Of a DNA stretch of 64,000 nt, positions 42,530 to 51,854 are shown piece after piece (within the stretch, counting starts at the first letter, position 1; each line of letters begins with the position of its first letter). Position numbers and translations under genes: made by a program. The stretch covers positions 186,001 through 250,000 of the forward strand of contig DLHG01000007.1 of NCBI GenBank assembly GCA_002483105.1, in the 5' to 3' direction. The notes beneath the pieces are model-generated. The model did no database searches. It was not told the DNA's origin and was given only the letters and a program-made list of their open reading frames with translations. This stretch comes from Bacteroidetes bacterium UBA7674. GTDB taxonomy: Bacteria > Bacteroidota > Bacteroidia > Chitinophagales > Chitinophagaceae.

Positions 42530-44281
42530 ATGAAAAAAACATTACGCTTCCTCACCATTACCGGTGCTGTTGTTATGTCCTTGCTCTCTGCAAACAAAGC
42601 CGGCGCCCAGGTAACAGCTATTAACGCTAATCTTAATGATAGCGCTGCCAACTACTGCTCAGCTCCTGCAACGGTAGTTGGTTTCATCTCCTACTTTACC
42701 GTAGGTGCGCCACAACCACTCGATTCTATTACTTTCTATGTTAACTGGGGTGATGGCTCTGATACCACATTTAAAAAAGAGACCACAACTCAGGGCGGCC
42801 AGGATCTGATACATACATATGCAACTGCCGGTGTCTATAATTATTCCGTTACACTTACCAACACGAATAGCGTAACGACGACCGAGCTCAGCCAGCCTAT
42901 CACATTAAGTAATGCCTGTGCTGCACTTAATGGCGATGTATGGATAGACGGTAACAATGATTGCATATTTGACTTGAGCGAACAAGGGATTATCTACCAT
43001 GCAATGAAAATAACCAACACTACCACTTCTACAGTGTACTACGCATGGATCGATGCCGATGGCCATTATACCGCGAACGTGCCTGATGGATATACCTACG
43101 ACATAGAGCTGTCCAACGTGCCGGGCACTCTTACCCCTAGTTGTCCTAACACAACCGGTGTGGTAACCCAGGCTGTTTCCGGCGGTTCTTATACTAATGA
43201 TTTTGGTTATGAATGCGCTCCGGGTGCAGTAGATTATTCTGTTGCCGGCTACTCAGGTGGATTCAGGCCCGGCTTCGATCGTCCGCAAACTATCAATGCA
43301 TTTGCAGATAACTACTGTGCTACATCTACCGCAACTGTTACATTGGTACTCGATCCGCTGCTGACCTATACTTCTACTAGCTATGGACCTACACCTACTG
43401 TAAGCGGCAATACTTTGACATGGACCGGAGTTACTTTAGGACAATTCAACAGCCTGTTTTCTCAAGTGTGGATACATACTGACCTCGCAGCAGTATTAGG
43501 CACCTATATCTGCAACACGGTGTACATCACTTACGGCGGCGGCCCTGACGTAGACCTCACAAATGACACTGTTGAATTCTGCGGCATAGTGGCTAATTCT
43601 TTCGATCCTAATGACAAAGCTGTTTCTCCTAGCGAAGATGCAGTTGGCACTGTCCAGGACGGCGAAATGCTGTACTACCATATCAACTTCCAGAACACAG
43701 GTAACGACACTGCATATACAGTGGTGGTAACAGACCAGTTGGATGCTAACCTTAATATGGATATGTTCCAACTGATAGGAGCTTCTCACCCTGTAAATGT
43801 TACATGGCTGGAAGGCAACCTGCTCAATTTCCGTTTTGAAAACATTTATCTACCTGACAGCAATGTGAACGAACCATTGAGCCACGGATTTGTAGATTAT
43901 AAAATAGCGGCTAAAACAGGTTTGGCTCCGGGAACTATTATCAACAACACTGCGGAGATCTATTTCGATTTCAATTCGGCGATTATTACCAATACTACCC
44001 TAACAACGATCGAATTCCCTGCTTCCGTTACCAAAATTACCAACGGAGACCTCTCTGCTAAGGTATATCCTAACCCGGCCAACAATGAGCTGACCATTAC
44101 TACTGAAGGCAAGAACTTCTCTGCTCAGGTATATGATATACTTGGCCGTGCGGTAGCTACTTCGGTTACTAATACAGGCAAAGCAGTGATCAATACTTCA
44201 TCTCTGGCTAATGGTATGTATATCTTAACCATTAAAGCTAACGGTAAGGAAATGACCACTAAAATCAACGTTCAACACTAA
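42530..44281 (+). CDS. T9SS type A protein with PKD and DUF7619-like domains (copy 1 of 3)
   Basis: 583 aa. Signal peptide MKKTLRFLTITGAVVMSLLS. A PKD-like domain (VNWGDGSDTTFKKE .. IHTYATAGVYNYSVTL), a Cna-B/SdrD-like module (LNGDVWIDGNNDCIFDLSEQ), a middle beta region, then a conserved block starting NSFDPNDKAVSPSEDAVGTV and ending FDFNSAIITNTTL (DUF7619-like as I recall it), and a type A sorting domain (KVYPNPANNELTITTEGKN .. KINVQH). Likely a surface adhesin. First of three tandem paralogs, each with its own terminator. Confidence 0.9.
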   Translation: MKKTLRFLTITGAVVMSLLSANKAGAQVTAINANLNDSAANYCSAPATVVGFISYFTVGAPQPLDSITFYVNWGDGSDTTFKKETTTQGGQDLIHTYATAGVYNYSVTLTNTNSVTTTELSQPITLSNACAALNGDVWIDGNNDCIFDLSEQGIIYHAMKITNTTTSTVYYAWIDADGHYTANVPDGYTYDIELSNVPGTLTPSCPNTTGVVTQAVSGGSYTNDFGYECAPGAVDYSVAGYSGGFRPGFDRPQTINAFADNYCATSTATVTLVLDPLLTYTSTSYGPTPTVSGNTLTWTGVTLGQFNSLFSQVWIHTDLAAVLGTYICNTVYITYGGGPDVDLTNDTVEFCGIVANSFDPNDKAVSPSEDAVGTVQDGEMLYYHINFQNTGNDTAYTVVVTDQLDANLNMDMFQLIGASHPVNVTWLEGNLLNFRFENIYLPDSNVNEPLSHGFVDYKIAAKTGLAPGTIINNTAEIYFDFNSAIITNTTLTTIEFPASVTKITNGDLSAKVYPNPANNELTITTEGKNFSAQVYDILGRAVATSVTNTGKAVINTSSLANGMYILTIKANGKEMTTKINVQH

Positions 44282-44300
44282 TTTGATCAATATTTGATGT

Positions 44301-44332
44301 AAAAGGGCCTCCCGATCGGGAGGCCCTTTTTT
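44301..44332 (+). terminator. Terminator of copy 1
   Basis: Perfect palindrome, 44301-44315 with 44316-44330, ending TTTT. Confidence 0.9.
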
Positions 44333-44452
44333 CTGTGAGGCCTCACAATTATTAACTATTTGCAATCTTTGCTCGAGCTCTAACATTTTCATTCCTTCCA
44401 TCGTCTATCAAAAGAATCAACTATTTTTCACATTAATAAAACTTTAAATCCA

Positions 44453-46213
44453 ATGAAAAAAACACTACGTTTTTTGACCCTCGCCGCCGGCGTTTTGCTC
44501 TCGGCGCTCTGCACACAGAAGGCCAGCGCACAGGTAACATCTATCACAGCGGGCTTCAATGACAGTGCCGCCAATTTCTGTAACACCCCTGCTCTTACTG
44601 AAGGGTATTTGTACTGGTCCGTTCAGGGAACTCCTGACCCTCTTGACTCTCTTACTATCTACATCAATTATGGTGATGGCTCTGACCTGACTACCAAGGT
44701 GGAAACACAAGGCCAAGGTAGCCTTTTAATTAGCCATACTTACAATACTACAGGCACCTACCAGATCCAGATCACTATCACGAACACAAACAGTGTTACC
44801 GGAAATACTGCCGGCCAGCTATATGCTATAACTAATACCTGTGCTACTATCAGCGGTATGGTATGGTTAGACAACGATAACGATTGCACACATGATGTGG
44901 GTGAGGTGTTACTTGTAGGTCATTCTGTAACATTGCACAATACAACTACTAACGCTTACTATTATGCATTTGTAGATGGTAACGGCATGTACTATGCAGA
45001 AGTTCCGGATGGTTATACATACGAAATAGAGCCGGCAAATATGATGGGCTATCCGGGAATCACGCCATATTGCCCGGTTACCGGCGTGGCTACACAAGCT
45101 GTAAGCAGTATGGGTACTTATACGCACAACTTCGGTTATAGCTGCACCAGCAATCCAGTAACTGATTTCTCTGTTTACGGATATGCCGGTAATTTCAGAC
45201 CAGGCTTCAATCGCACAATCCTGATGTCTGCATATAGTAATGCACTTTGCACTACCTATCCTGCTACTGTAACACTGGAACTCCATCCATTGCTTACATA
45301 TACAGCTACTACATGGGGCCCGGCTCCAACAGTTAATGGTAACACCCTAACGTGGACATTGCCTAACTTATCAGCTCTTACTTACCTGTCTTCTCAGATC
45401 CAGGTATATTGCGATCCTACAGCTATCATGAACTCTATACTGTGCAATACTGCTATCATCAGCTATGGCTCAGTAAATGATACCGTTCCTGCAAATGACA
45501 CTATCGAAATATGTGCACCGGTTAACAATTCAATGGATCCTAACGATAAGCATGTATCTCCAAAAGTAGACGCTATAGGTACTATTGAAAATGGCGAACA
45601 ACTCCACTACCTGGTAAACTTCCAGAATACAGGTAATGATGTAGCTTACAATGTTGTGGTAGTTGATACACTGAGTGACAACGTTGACCCTTCTACATTC
45701 CAATTCCTCGAAGCATCTCACCCTGTAAATGTTGAATGGACTCCCGGTAATGTATTAAACTTCAGGTTTGAGAACATCAACCTGCCTGATAGTGGCGCTA
45801 ACGAACCTGCAAGCCATGGTTTCCTGCGTTATGATATCAAAGCGAAAAACAACCTTGCTGATGGTGCGGTTATCAACAACACTGCTTACATCTATTTCGA
45901 CTTTAACTCAGCTATCATCACTAACACTACAGTGAACACTATCGAGATACCTACTTCTGTTCAGAACATAACAAATGGTGCTATCTCAGCTAAGGTGTAT
46001 CCTAACCCGGCTAACAATGACCTGACCATTACTACTGAAGGCAAAAACTTCTCTGCACAGGTATATGATGTACTTGGCCGTGCAGTAGCTACTTCTGTTA
46101 CAAACAATGGTAAAGCAGTGATCAATACTTCATCTCTGGCTAATGGCATGTATATTTTAACCATTAAAGCTGATGGTAAAGAAATGACCACTAAGATCAA
46201 TGTTCAACACTAA
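44453..46213 (+). CDS. T9SS type A protein with PKD and DUF7619-like domains (copy 2 of 3)
   Basis: 586 aa. Signal peptide MKKTLRFLTLAAGVLLSALC. Same modules as copy 1: PKD-like (INYGDGSDLTTKVET .. SHTYNTTGTYQIQITI), SdrD-like (ISGMVWLDNDNDCTHDVGEV), conserved block from NSMDPNDKHVSPKVDAIGTI, and sorting domain from KVYPNPANNDLTITTEGKN. The last ~70 codons are almost identical to copy 1 at DNA level while the middle has diverged. Confidence 0.9.
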   Translation: MKKTLRFLTLAAGVLLSALCTQKASAQVTSITAGFNDSAANFCNTPALTEGYLYWSVQGTPDPLDSLTIYINYGDGSDLTTKVETQGQGSLLISHTYNTTGTYQIQITITNTNSVTGNTAGQLYAITNTCATISGMVWLDNDNDCTHDVGEVLLVGHSVTLHNTTTNAYYYAFVDGNGMYYAEVPDGYTYEIEPANMMGYPGITPYCPVTGVATQAVSSMGTYTHNFGYSCTSNPVTDFSVYGYAGNFRPGFNRTILMSAYSNALCTTYPATVTLELHPLLTYTATTWGPAPTVNGNTLTWTLPNLSALTYLSSQIQVYCDPTAIMNSILCNTAIISYGSVNDTVPANDTIEICAPVNNSMDPNDKHVSPKVDAIGTIENGEQLHYLVNFQNTGNDVAYNVVVVDTLSDNVDPSTFQFLEASHPVNVEWTPGNVLNFRFENINLPDSGANEPASHGFLRYDIKAKNNLADGAVINNTAYIYFDFNSAIITNTTVNTIEIPTSVQNITNGAISAKVYPNPANNDLTITTEGKNFSAQVYDVLGRAVATSVTNNGKAVINTSSLANGMYILTIKADGKEMTTKINVQH

Positions 46214-46233
46214 TTGAATTAGGATGAAATATG

Positions 46234-46265
46234 AAAAAGGGCCGTCCAATTGGACGGCCCTTTTT
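46234..46265 (+). terminator. Terminator of copy 2
   Basis: Perfect palindrome, 46234-46249 with 46250-46265, ending TTTTT. Confidence 0.9.
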
Positions 46266-46391
46266 GTATTAACTGAAGAACGGTTTTTAATTAATTGTTA
46301 GTTATTTAAGTTTTTTTAAGCATATGCCAAACCTATTGCTGATACCGCGTGTCTTATTAACTACTATTCGAAAAATATTTAAAACTAACAG

Positions 46392-48143
46392 ATGAAAAAA
46401 ATATTACGCTCCTTTTTAATGATCGCCTTTAGCCTTTTGCTGCAGGGCAATCAGGAAATGAATGCCCAGGTAATGCAGATAAGCGGGTATTTCAACGGAA
46501 ATCCGGCAAATTACTGCGCGGCCCCTGCTACACATACCTACAACTGGGCTTACTATGTAGCACAAGGCTCTCCTATCCCCGGGGATTCCATAGATGTATA
46601 TATCAATTGGGGAGACGGGTCGGACACCACTTTTAAAGTGGAAGCCCTGATGGGTGCATACCATACCAATACACATACTTATGCTATACCGGGAAGCTTC
46701 AGTGCTTACCTTTTCCTATCCATAGACTTCGCAACGTCTATGCACAACAGCTATTTCCAAACTGTTACCGATACTTGCGGTTCTCTGCAAGGAATGGTTT
46801 GGATAGATCCTAATACCAACTGTGCGTATGACAATGGCGAAACCTATATGAGCGGGCATATGATGCAATTTGTGAATCAAGGGAACCAGGAAGTGAGTTA
46901 TGCTGTAATAAAGAACGACGGAACTTATTCTATTGATTTGCCTGCCGGGAACACATACGATATCTCGTTGGCCAATATGCCCGGTACAGTTACACCTGTT
47001 TGTCCGCTAACAGGTACAGTATCACAGGCTGTAGCTCTGAACACGGTACACGTCAATAATTTCGCATACAATTGTACAGGAACAACTACTGATTTTTCTG
47101 TAGATGGTTGGGCCAATGTGTGGAGACCCGGATTTACAAGGCCAATGCATCTTTCTGCTACTACCGATAACTTTTGCCAAAACCATCCCGCTACCGTTAC
47201 ACTTGTATTGAACAACCAGCTTAGCTATCATAGTGCTATCTCAGGTATGGCACCATCTAACATATCGGGGCAAACAGTTACATGGAATGTGGCATCGCTG
47301 GGTGCGCTGAATAATTTGCTATCCTCTATCAACATCATGTGCGATGTCAACGCTACTATCAACGATGTGCTCTGCAACGACCTATACATCAGCTATAGCG
47401 GAGTTACTGACCCGGACCATGCTAATGACACAACACAGGTTTGCGCTTTCGTGAGCAATTCATATGACCCTAATGACAAAATCGTATCTCCCGGTGGTGA
47501 TGGCGTAGGAATGATACACAATGGTGACCATCTCAATTACCGGATCAACTTCCAGAACACTGGTAATGATACCGCATACACCATAACCATTACAGATACA
47601 CTGAGCAGTTCCCTGGATGCAGGAACATTCCAATTGCTGGAAGCATCTCATCCTGTGAATGCTACCTGGCTGCAGGGCAACATTATGAAATTCAGGTTTG
47701 AGAACATTGACCTACCTGATAGCAATATAAACGAACCACTAAGCCATGGCTATGTAAACTACAGTGTAAATGCCAAGACGGGATTGACCGACGGAACAGT
47801 GATTAATAACACTGCTTACATCTACTTCGACTTCAATGCACCAATCATCACCAATACTACGGTGAACACGATAGACATACCATTGACAGTGAAAAATGTA
47901 ACCAATGGCACTATTTCGGCTAAGGTATACCCAAACCCCGCTAACAATGAACTGACCATCACTACCGAAGGCAAGAATTTCTCTGCACAAGTATATGATG
48001 TGATCGGTCGCACTGTTGCTACGTCGGTTACTAATACAGGTAAGGCTGTGATCAATACTTCATCGCTGGCTAACGGTATGTATATCTTAACCATTAAGGC
48101 TGACGGTAAAGAAATGACTACCAGGATCAATGTTCAACACTAA
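46392..48143 (+). CDS. T9SS type A protein with PKD and DUF7619-like domains (copy 3 of 3)
   Basis: 583 aa. The signal peptide MKKILRSFLMIAFSLLLQGN differs from the other two. PKD-like part (INWGDGSDTTFKVEAL .. THTYAIPGSFSAYLFL), SdrD-like part (LQGMVWIDPNTNCAYDNGET), conserved block from NSYDPNDKIVSPGGDGVGMI and the same sorting domain (KVYPNPANNELTITTEGKN .. RINVQH). Shares FRPGF / WRPGF at about residue 240. Probable surface adhesin. Confidence 0.9.
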   Translation: MKKILRSFLMIAFSLLLQGNQEMNAQVMQISGYFNGNPANYCAAPATHTYNWAYYVAQGSPIPGDSIDVYINWGDGSDTTFKVEALMGAYHTNTHTYAIPGSFSAYLFLSIDFATSMHNSYFQTVTDTCGSLQGMVWIDPNTNCAYDNGETYMSGHMMQFVNQGNQEVSYAVIKNDGTYSIDLPAGNTYDISLANMPGTVTPVCPLTGTVSQAVALNTVHVNNFAYNCTGTTTDFSVDGWANVWRPGFTRPMHLSATTDNFCQNHPATVTLVLNNQLSYHSAISGMAPSNISGQTVTWNVASLGALNNLLSSINIMCDVNATINDVLCNDLYISYSGVTDPDHANDTTQVCAFVSNSYDPNDKIVSPGGDGVGMIHNGDHLNYRINFQNTGNDTAYTITITDTLSSSLDAGTFQLLEASHPVNATWLQGNIMKFRFENIDLPDSNINEPLSHGYVNYSVNAKTGLTDGTVINNTAYIYFDFNAPIITNTTVNTIDIPLTVKNVTNGTISAKVYPNPANNELTITTEGKNFSAQVYDVIGRTVATSVTNTGKAVINTSSLANGMYILTIKADGKEMTTRINVQH

Positions 48144-48170
48144 TTGACAGAGGTCAATTAGCCAATTTAT

Positions 48171-48210
48171 AAAGACCCATCCCGACCAACAGGTCAGGAT
48201 GGGTCTTTTC
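48171..48210 (+). terminator. Terminator of copy 3
   Basis: Outer arms 48171-48182 and 48197-48208 (aaagacccatcc and complement), followed by TTTT. Confidence 0.85.
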
Positions 48211-48233
48211 TTTATTATCACTGTTAAGAGGCA

Positions 48234-48268
48234 TAAAAAAACCATCCCCAACATTAAGCAGGGATGGC
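48234..48268 (-). terminator. Terminator of the 66-aa lipoprotein gene
   Basis: Arms 48242-48248 and 48261-48267 (ccatccc and complement), loop 12 nt, then seven T on the minus strand. Confidence 0.8.
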
Positions 48269-48294
48269 TTTTATATTCTTTAACTCTGATGTGA

Positions 48295-48495
48295 CTAGTG
48301 AGTCGCAGCAGCTGTATCAGCTGGAGGAGCAACAGTAGTATCAACTGGAGCAGCTGGAGTTTCAACTGGAGTTTCAGCAACTGGCTCAGCTACTACTGTA
48401 GTATCTGTTGCAGTACCTTCTTCAGTACCATTACCGCAAGATGCGATGAATAAACCCATTGTCAGAGCGAAAATGCTTAATTTGATGAATTTCAT
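48295..48495 (-). CDS. Small lipoprotein, Thr/Pro/Ala/Val-rich (66 aa)
   Basis: Begins MKFIKLSIFALTMGLFIASC with lipobox LFIASC, so about 47 mature residues rich in Thr, Ala, Pro, Val and acidic residues (DTTVVAEPVAETPVETPAAP). No fold expected. Its signal peptide closely resembles that of the 120-aa lipoprotein at 48624 (GLFIASCGN), suggesting a shared origin. Function unknown. Confidence 0.85.
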   Translation of the reverse strand: MKFIKLSIFALTMGLFIASCGNGTEEGTATDTTVVAEPVAETPVETPAAPVDTTVAPPADTAAATH

Positions 48496-48623
48496 AACTA
48501 GTTATTTTAAAGATTGATTTCACATTTATACCTGAAACAGGAAAAGGTAACCCAATTTTTAAAATATTTTTTATTACTATTCATATATGATTGATATCAA
48601 ATTAATTATTTATCGTCACTCCT

Positions 48624-48986
48624 TTATTGACTTGGGCTGGAACTGGAGGGGTTATCGGGTAAGGCGCCAGGATGACCTGTTGAAGGTGACTTTGCCGGAT
48701 TTTTAGTGGGCTTACCTACAGTTGACTCATCAGTGGAGTTCTTTGGCAAATCTTCATTGTAAGCGGGCTGAGTCCCATCCTGATCGTCACCTTGATTCGT
48801 AGTAGTAGAACTATTAATGTTTACGGTAGTATCACCATTCTCAATATTGGGCACTGTTTGCGCCATATCTTCCCCAACCATTGTGGAATCAGATGCCGAA
48901 TTGCCTTCAGACTGGGCATCATTACCGCAGGAGGCTATAAAGAGCCCTGACAACAGTAGAAAAGCACTGAATTTAATCGTTTTCAT
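48624..48986 (-). CDS. Low-complexity lipoprotein (120 aa)
   Basis: Begins MKTIKFSAFLLLSGLFIASC with lipobox LFIASC. The mature part is Ser/Thr/Asn/Asp/Pro-rich, with no recognised domain (DAQSEGNSASDST, ending NPSSSSPSQ). Unstructured surface or periplasmic lipoprotein. It precedes the 66-aa lipoprotein on the same strand, about 128 nt apart. Confidence 0.85.
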   Translation of the reverse strand: MKTIKFSAFLLLSGLFIASCGNDAQSEGNSASDSTMVGEDMAQTVPNIENGDTTVNINSSTTTNQGDDQDGTQPAYNEDLPKNSTDESTVGKPTKNPAKSPSTGHPGALPDNPSSSSPSQ

Positions 48987-49192
48987 GGTTCAATATGTTT
49001 AGTTACACTACTTATACCATATTTGTACCAACAGCAAGACGGGCAATCCCATCAACAATATTTATCTCTGTACAACAGATAATCTATCCCAAATCCTCTT
49101 TACTAATTACCTTTACAGGCAGGGCATTTACCCTCATTAACATACTTTTTTGAAAAATGTGGGTTACTTTTCCTTAAAAACAGCATTAATAG

Positions 49193-49768
49193 TTGCAGAA
49201 CCCGATTGACATAGAACAACAATTACTAGCGGAACTGGCTGGTGGCGGTCGTAAAGCTACCGAGCAGGTGTACAAACAGTACTACAAAATGGTAACTGTA
49301 TGGATACAGCAAAACGGTGGCAGCGAAGAAGACGCCGCCGATATATACCAGGAAGCTGTAACCGTTCTGTTTGAAAAGGCGCAAAGTGAAGATTTCAGGT
49401 TGACCTGTAAGATCGGTACTTATTTATTTGCTGTAGGAAAGCACTTGTGGTATAAGAAAGTGCAGCAGATACAAAAAGGGCCGGGTAGATTGGGCGACGA
49501 TGAAGGGGCAGACTGGGCTTATGAAGATGATATAAAAAGTCACCAGGAAAGGGAAAGCCACTACGCACAGCTGGACTCCTCTCTGGATCAACTGGGTGAG
49601 CCATGCAGATCTTTATTAAAAGCTTTTTACCAGCAGGATAAAAGCATGATTGAAATAGCAGCGGAATTTGGGTACACTAACCCCGACAATGCTAAAACAC
49701 AGAAGTATAAATGCTTAATGAGGCTCCGTAAAATATTTTACGGAGTACAGGCAAACGAGAATATATAA
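49193..49768 (+). CDS. ECF-type RNA polymerase sigma factor
   Basis: 191 aa from a TTG start (LQNPIDIEQQLLAEL); a TAG stop lies just upstream in frame, so no earlier start is possible. Region 2 (AADIYQEAVTVLFEKAQ .. YLFAVGKHLWYKKVQQ) and region 4 (CRSLLKAFYQQDKSMIEIAA .. AKTQKYKCLMRLRKIF). The last base of its TAA is the A of the next ATG (TAATG), so sigma factor and protease fusion are coupled. Confidence 0.9.
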   Translation: MQNPIDIEQQLLAELAGGGRKATEQVYKQYYKMVTVWIQQNGGSEEDAADIYQEAVTVLFEKAQSEDFRLTCKIGTYLFAVGKHLWYKKVQQIQKGPGRLGDDEGADWAYEDDIKSHQERESHYAQLDSSLDQLGEPCRSLLKAFYQQDKSMIEIAAEFGYTNPDNAKTQKYKCLMRLRKIFYGVQANENI

Positions 49769-50862
49769 TGGCAATTGAAAATAACATCTGGAAACTGGCC
49801 GAGTCGCTTGTCTCAGGGGAAATCCCGGAGACAGACCGTGCTGAGCTGGAACTAAAGATGCAAAATGACCCGGCTTTTGCCGCAGAACTACTAGAGTGTA
49901 CTAATATGTTGCGCTCTTTGGAGGGTAGTGGCAGACAGAAACGCTTTTCCGCAATGCTTAGTGACATTCATCATGAGCAAAGCAAAGCAGCAAGCAAAAA
50001 AGAATCACGTTCTATACCAATGCGCAGTCATTACCTGCGTATTGCCTCTGTTGCCGCCGGTATAGCCCTGGTAGCTTCTGTTGCTACCTTCTGGACGGTA
50101 AAAAATACTACTACCAAGAATGCTACTCAATATAGTGTACTGCGCAAAGAGGTGGAGAACATCAAACGTTCTCAGCACGAGCAAAAGGCACTCATCAACG
50201 ATATTAAAATAAACGCGAACAGCACCAATACTGCCCCCGAGGCTGACGCTAAATTCAGCGGAACAGGCTTCGCTATCACCAATGATGGTTATTTTGTAAC
50301 CAACTACCACGTAACAGAAGGCGCCGACTCTATATATATACTGGACAACGCCGGGAAATACTATAAGGCTTACCTGGTTAACTATAATGCTCAAACCGAC
50401 ATCGCCCTGCTGAAAGTAGAAAAGAAATCATTCCGCTTTGGCAAGGGGGAAATTCCTTATTCTCTGGCCACTAAGAAGGCTGCCCTGGGGGCCACTGTAT
50501 TTACGCTGGGCTATCCTGAAGACGATATTACCTACAATGAAGGCTATATAAGTGCCCGCAATGGTTACAATGGTGACTCTATGCAATATCGCCTGGAATT
50601 ACCCGCCAAATCCGGACAAAGTGGTGCCCCTGTAATAGATAATAAAGGCAACCTGATAGCAATAGTATCAGGAAAGGAAAGCCAAAGCAAGGGTACTACT
50701 TATGCGGTAAGCTCGGGCGCATTAATAGAGCTGCTACAAGATGTACCCAAAGAAGTTCGCCTCCACCTGCCGAAGTCTAACAGCCTTGCAAAACTGAACA
50801 GGGAAGAGCAAATAGAAAAAATGCAGGCATATACTTTCTCTGTTAAAGTGTATAAAAAATAA
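49768..50862 (+). CDS. Anti-sigma-like membrane protein fused to a trypsin-like (S1C) protease
   Basis: 364 aa. Residues 1-80 resemble the cytoplasmic part of an anti-sigma factor (IWKLAESLVSGEIPETDRAE, QNDPAFAAELLE). A membrane helix lies at about 90-111 (LRIASVAAGIALVASVATF), then a short coiled stretch and a chymotrypsin-fold protease at 160-330 with triad His181 (VTNYHV), Asp211 (QTDIALL) and Ser285 (SGQSGAP). The protease would lie in the periplasm. No PDZ domain. It is translationally coupled to the sigma factor. Role inferred: a sensor that could cut envelope proteins or itself. Confidence 0.88.
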   Translation: MAIENNIWKLAESLVSGEIPETDRAELELKMQNDPAFAAELLECTNMLRSLEGSGRQKRFSAMLSDIHHEQSKAASKKESRSIPMRSHYLRIASVAAGIALVASVATFWTVKNTTTKNATQYSVLRKEVENIKRSQHEQKALINDIKINANSTNTAPEADAKFSGTGFAITNDGYFVTNYHVTEGADSIYILDNAGKYYKAYLVNYNAQTDIALLKVEKKSFRFGKGEIPYSLATKKAALGATVFTLGYPEDDITYNEGYISARNGYNGDSMQYRLELPAKSGQSGAPVIDNKGNLIAIVSGKESQSKGTTYAVSSGALIELLQDVPKEVRLHLPKSNSLAKLNREEQIEKMQAYTFSVKVYKK

Positions 50863-50886
50863 TATCATCACTATCATATTATATCG

Positions 50887-50922
50887 AAACCGTCCCGGCC
50901 TTTGGTTGGGACCGTTTTTTTT
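50887..50922 (+). terminator. Terminator of the sigma/protease operon
   Basis: Arms about 50888-50896 and 50908-50916 with one mismatch, followed by TTTTTT. Confidence 0.75.
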
Positions 50923-50998
50923 AAACCCTTTCCTACTCCCGTGCGTAAATAGGTGAACGCATTTGTTAATTGACTAACTTTACGCGCCCGCGCACACA

Positions 50999-51844
50999 AT
51001 GAGCATATTAGATAATTTCCTGAGTAAACGAAATAAGACCCCGCTGGGGGAAATGGCCTTTACCGACCATATTGATGATCTGCGCAAGCACATCATCCGC
51101 TCTGTCATCGTTATATTGGTATTCGGCATTATTGCTTTTGTAAATATCAGCTGGATTTTCACACATGTTATCTTCGCGCCATCAAGACCCGAATTTATTT
51201 CTAACGTAGTGATGTGCGATATAGCACACAAGTTCAGCATAGAGGGTTTGTGCATGGAAGGTGTACCTATGAGTTTTCAGAACACACAGCTTTCAGGCCA
51301 ATTCATGTTGAGTTTCTCTTCTTCGTTTATGATAGGCTTTATCCTGGCATTCCCTTTTGTTTTCTGGGAGTTCTGGAAATTTATCAAGCCTGCATTGAAG
51401 CCGAATGAGATAAAACAAGCACGGGGTATCGTTTTCTGGAGTTCTTTATTGTTCTTCCTGGGTGTGTTGTTTGCCTACTATGTAATAGCGCCATTCACTA
51501 TCAGCTTCTTTGCTACTTATACGTTGAGCGAACAGTTCCAGAATATCATTACTATCTCCAGCTATTACGATAACATGAGCGATATAGTGCTGGGTATGGG
51601 CATTGTGTTTGAGCTGCCTATCGTGGTGTTCTTCCTGTCGCGCATCGGCATACTCACTCCGCAGATGATGCGCAGCAAGCGCCGCTATGCGATACTTATT
51701 TTATTATTCCTGGCTACTATCATCACGCCTCCCGATATGCTGAGTTGCTGGTTCGTATTTGTACCTTTATACCTGCTATATGAAATAGGCATCCTGCTGA
51801 GTGCAAGAGTGGTGAAAGAGAAAAAACGTAAAGAATTAAGTTAA
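50999..51844 (+). CDS. tatC: Sec-independent protein translocase TatC
   Basis: 281 aa with six membrane helices. N-terminus contains the TatC signature MAFTDHIDDLRKHIIRSVIVI and the first periplasmic loop region FISNVVMCDIAHKF; a proline-rich FWEFWKFIKPALKPNE motif follows the third helix. It binds twin-arginine signals and recruits TatA (encoded at 13875). The gene is 10 nt before rpiB. Confidence 0.96.
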   Translation: MSILDNFLSKRNKTPLGEMAFTDHIDDLRKHIIRSVIVILVFGIIAFVNISWIFTHVIFAPSRPEFISNVVMCDIAHKFSIEGLCMEGVPMSFQNTQLSGQFMLSFSSSFMIGFILAFPFVFWEFWKFIKPALKPNEIKQARGIVFWSSLLFFLGVLFAYYVIAPFTISFFATYTLSEQFQNIITISSYYDNMSDIVLGMGIVFELPIVVFFLSRIGILTPQMMRSKRRYAILILLFLATIITPPDMLSCWFVFVPLYLLYEIGILLSARVVKEKKRKELS

Positions 51845-51854
51845 ACAGATAATC

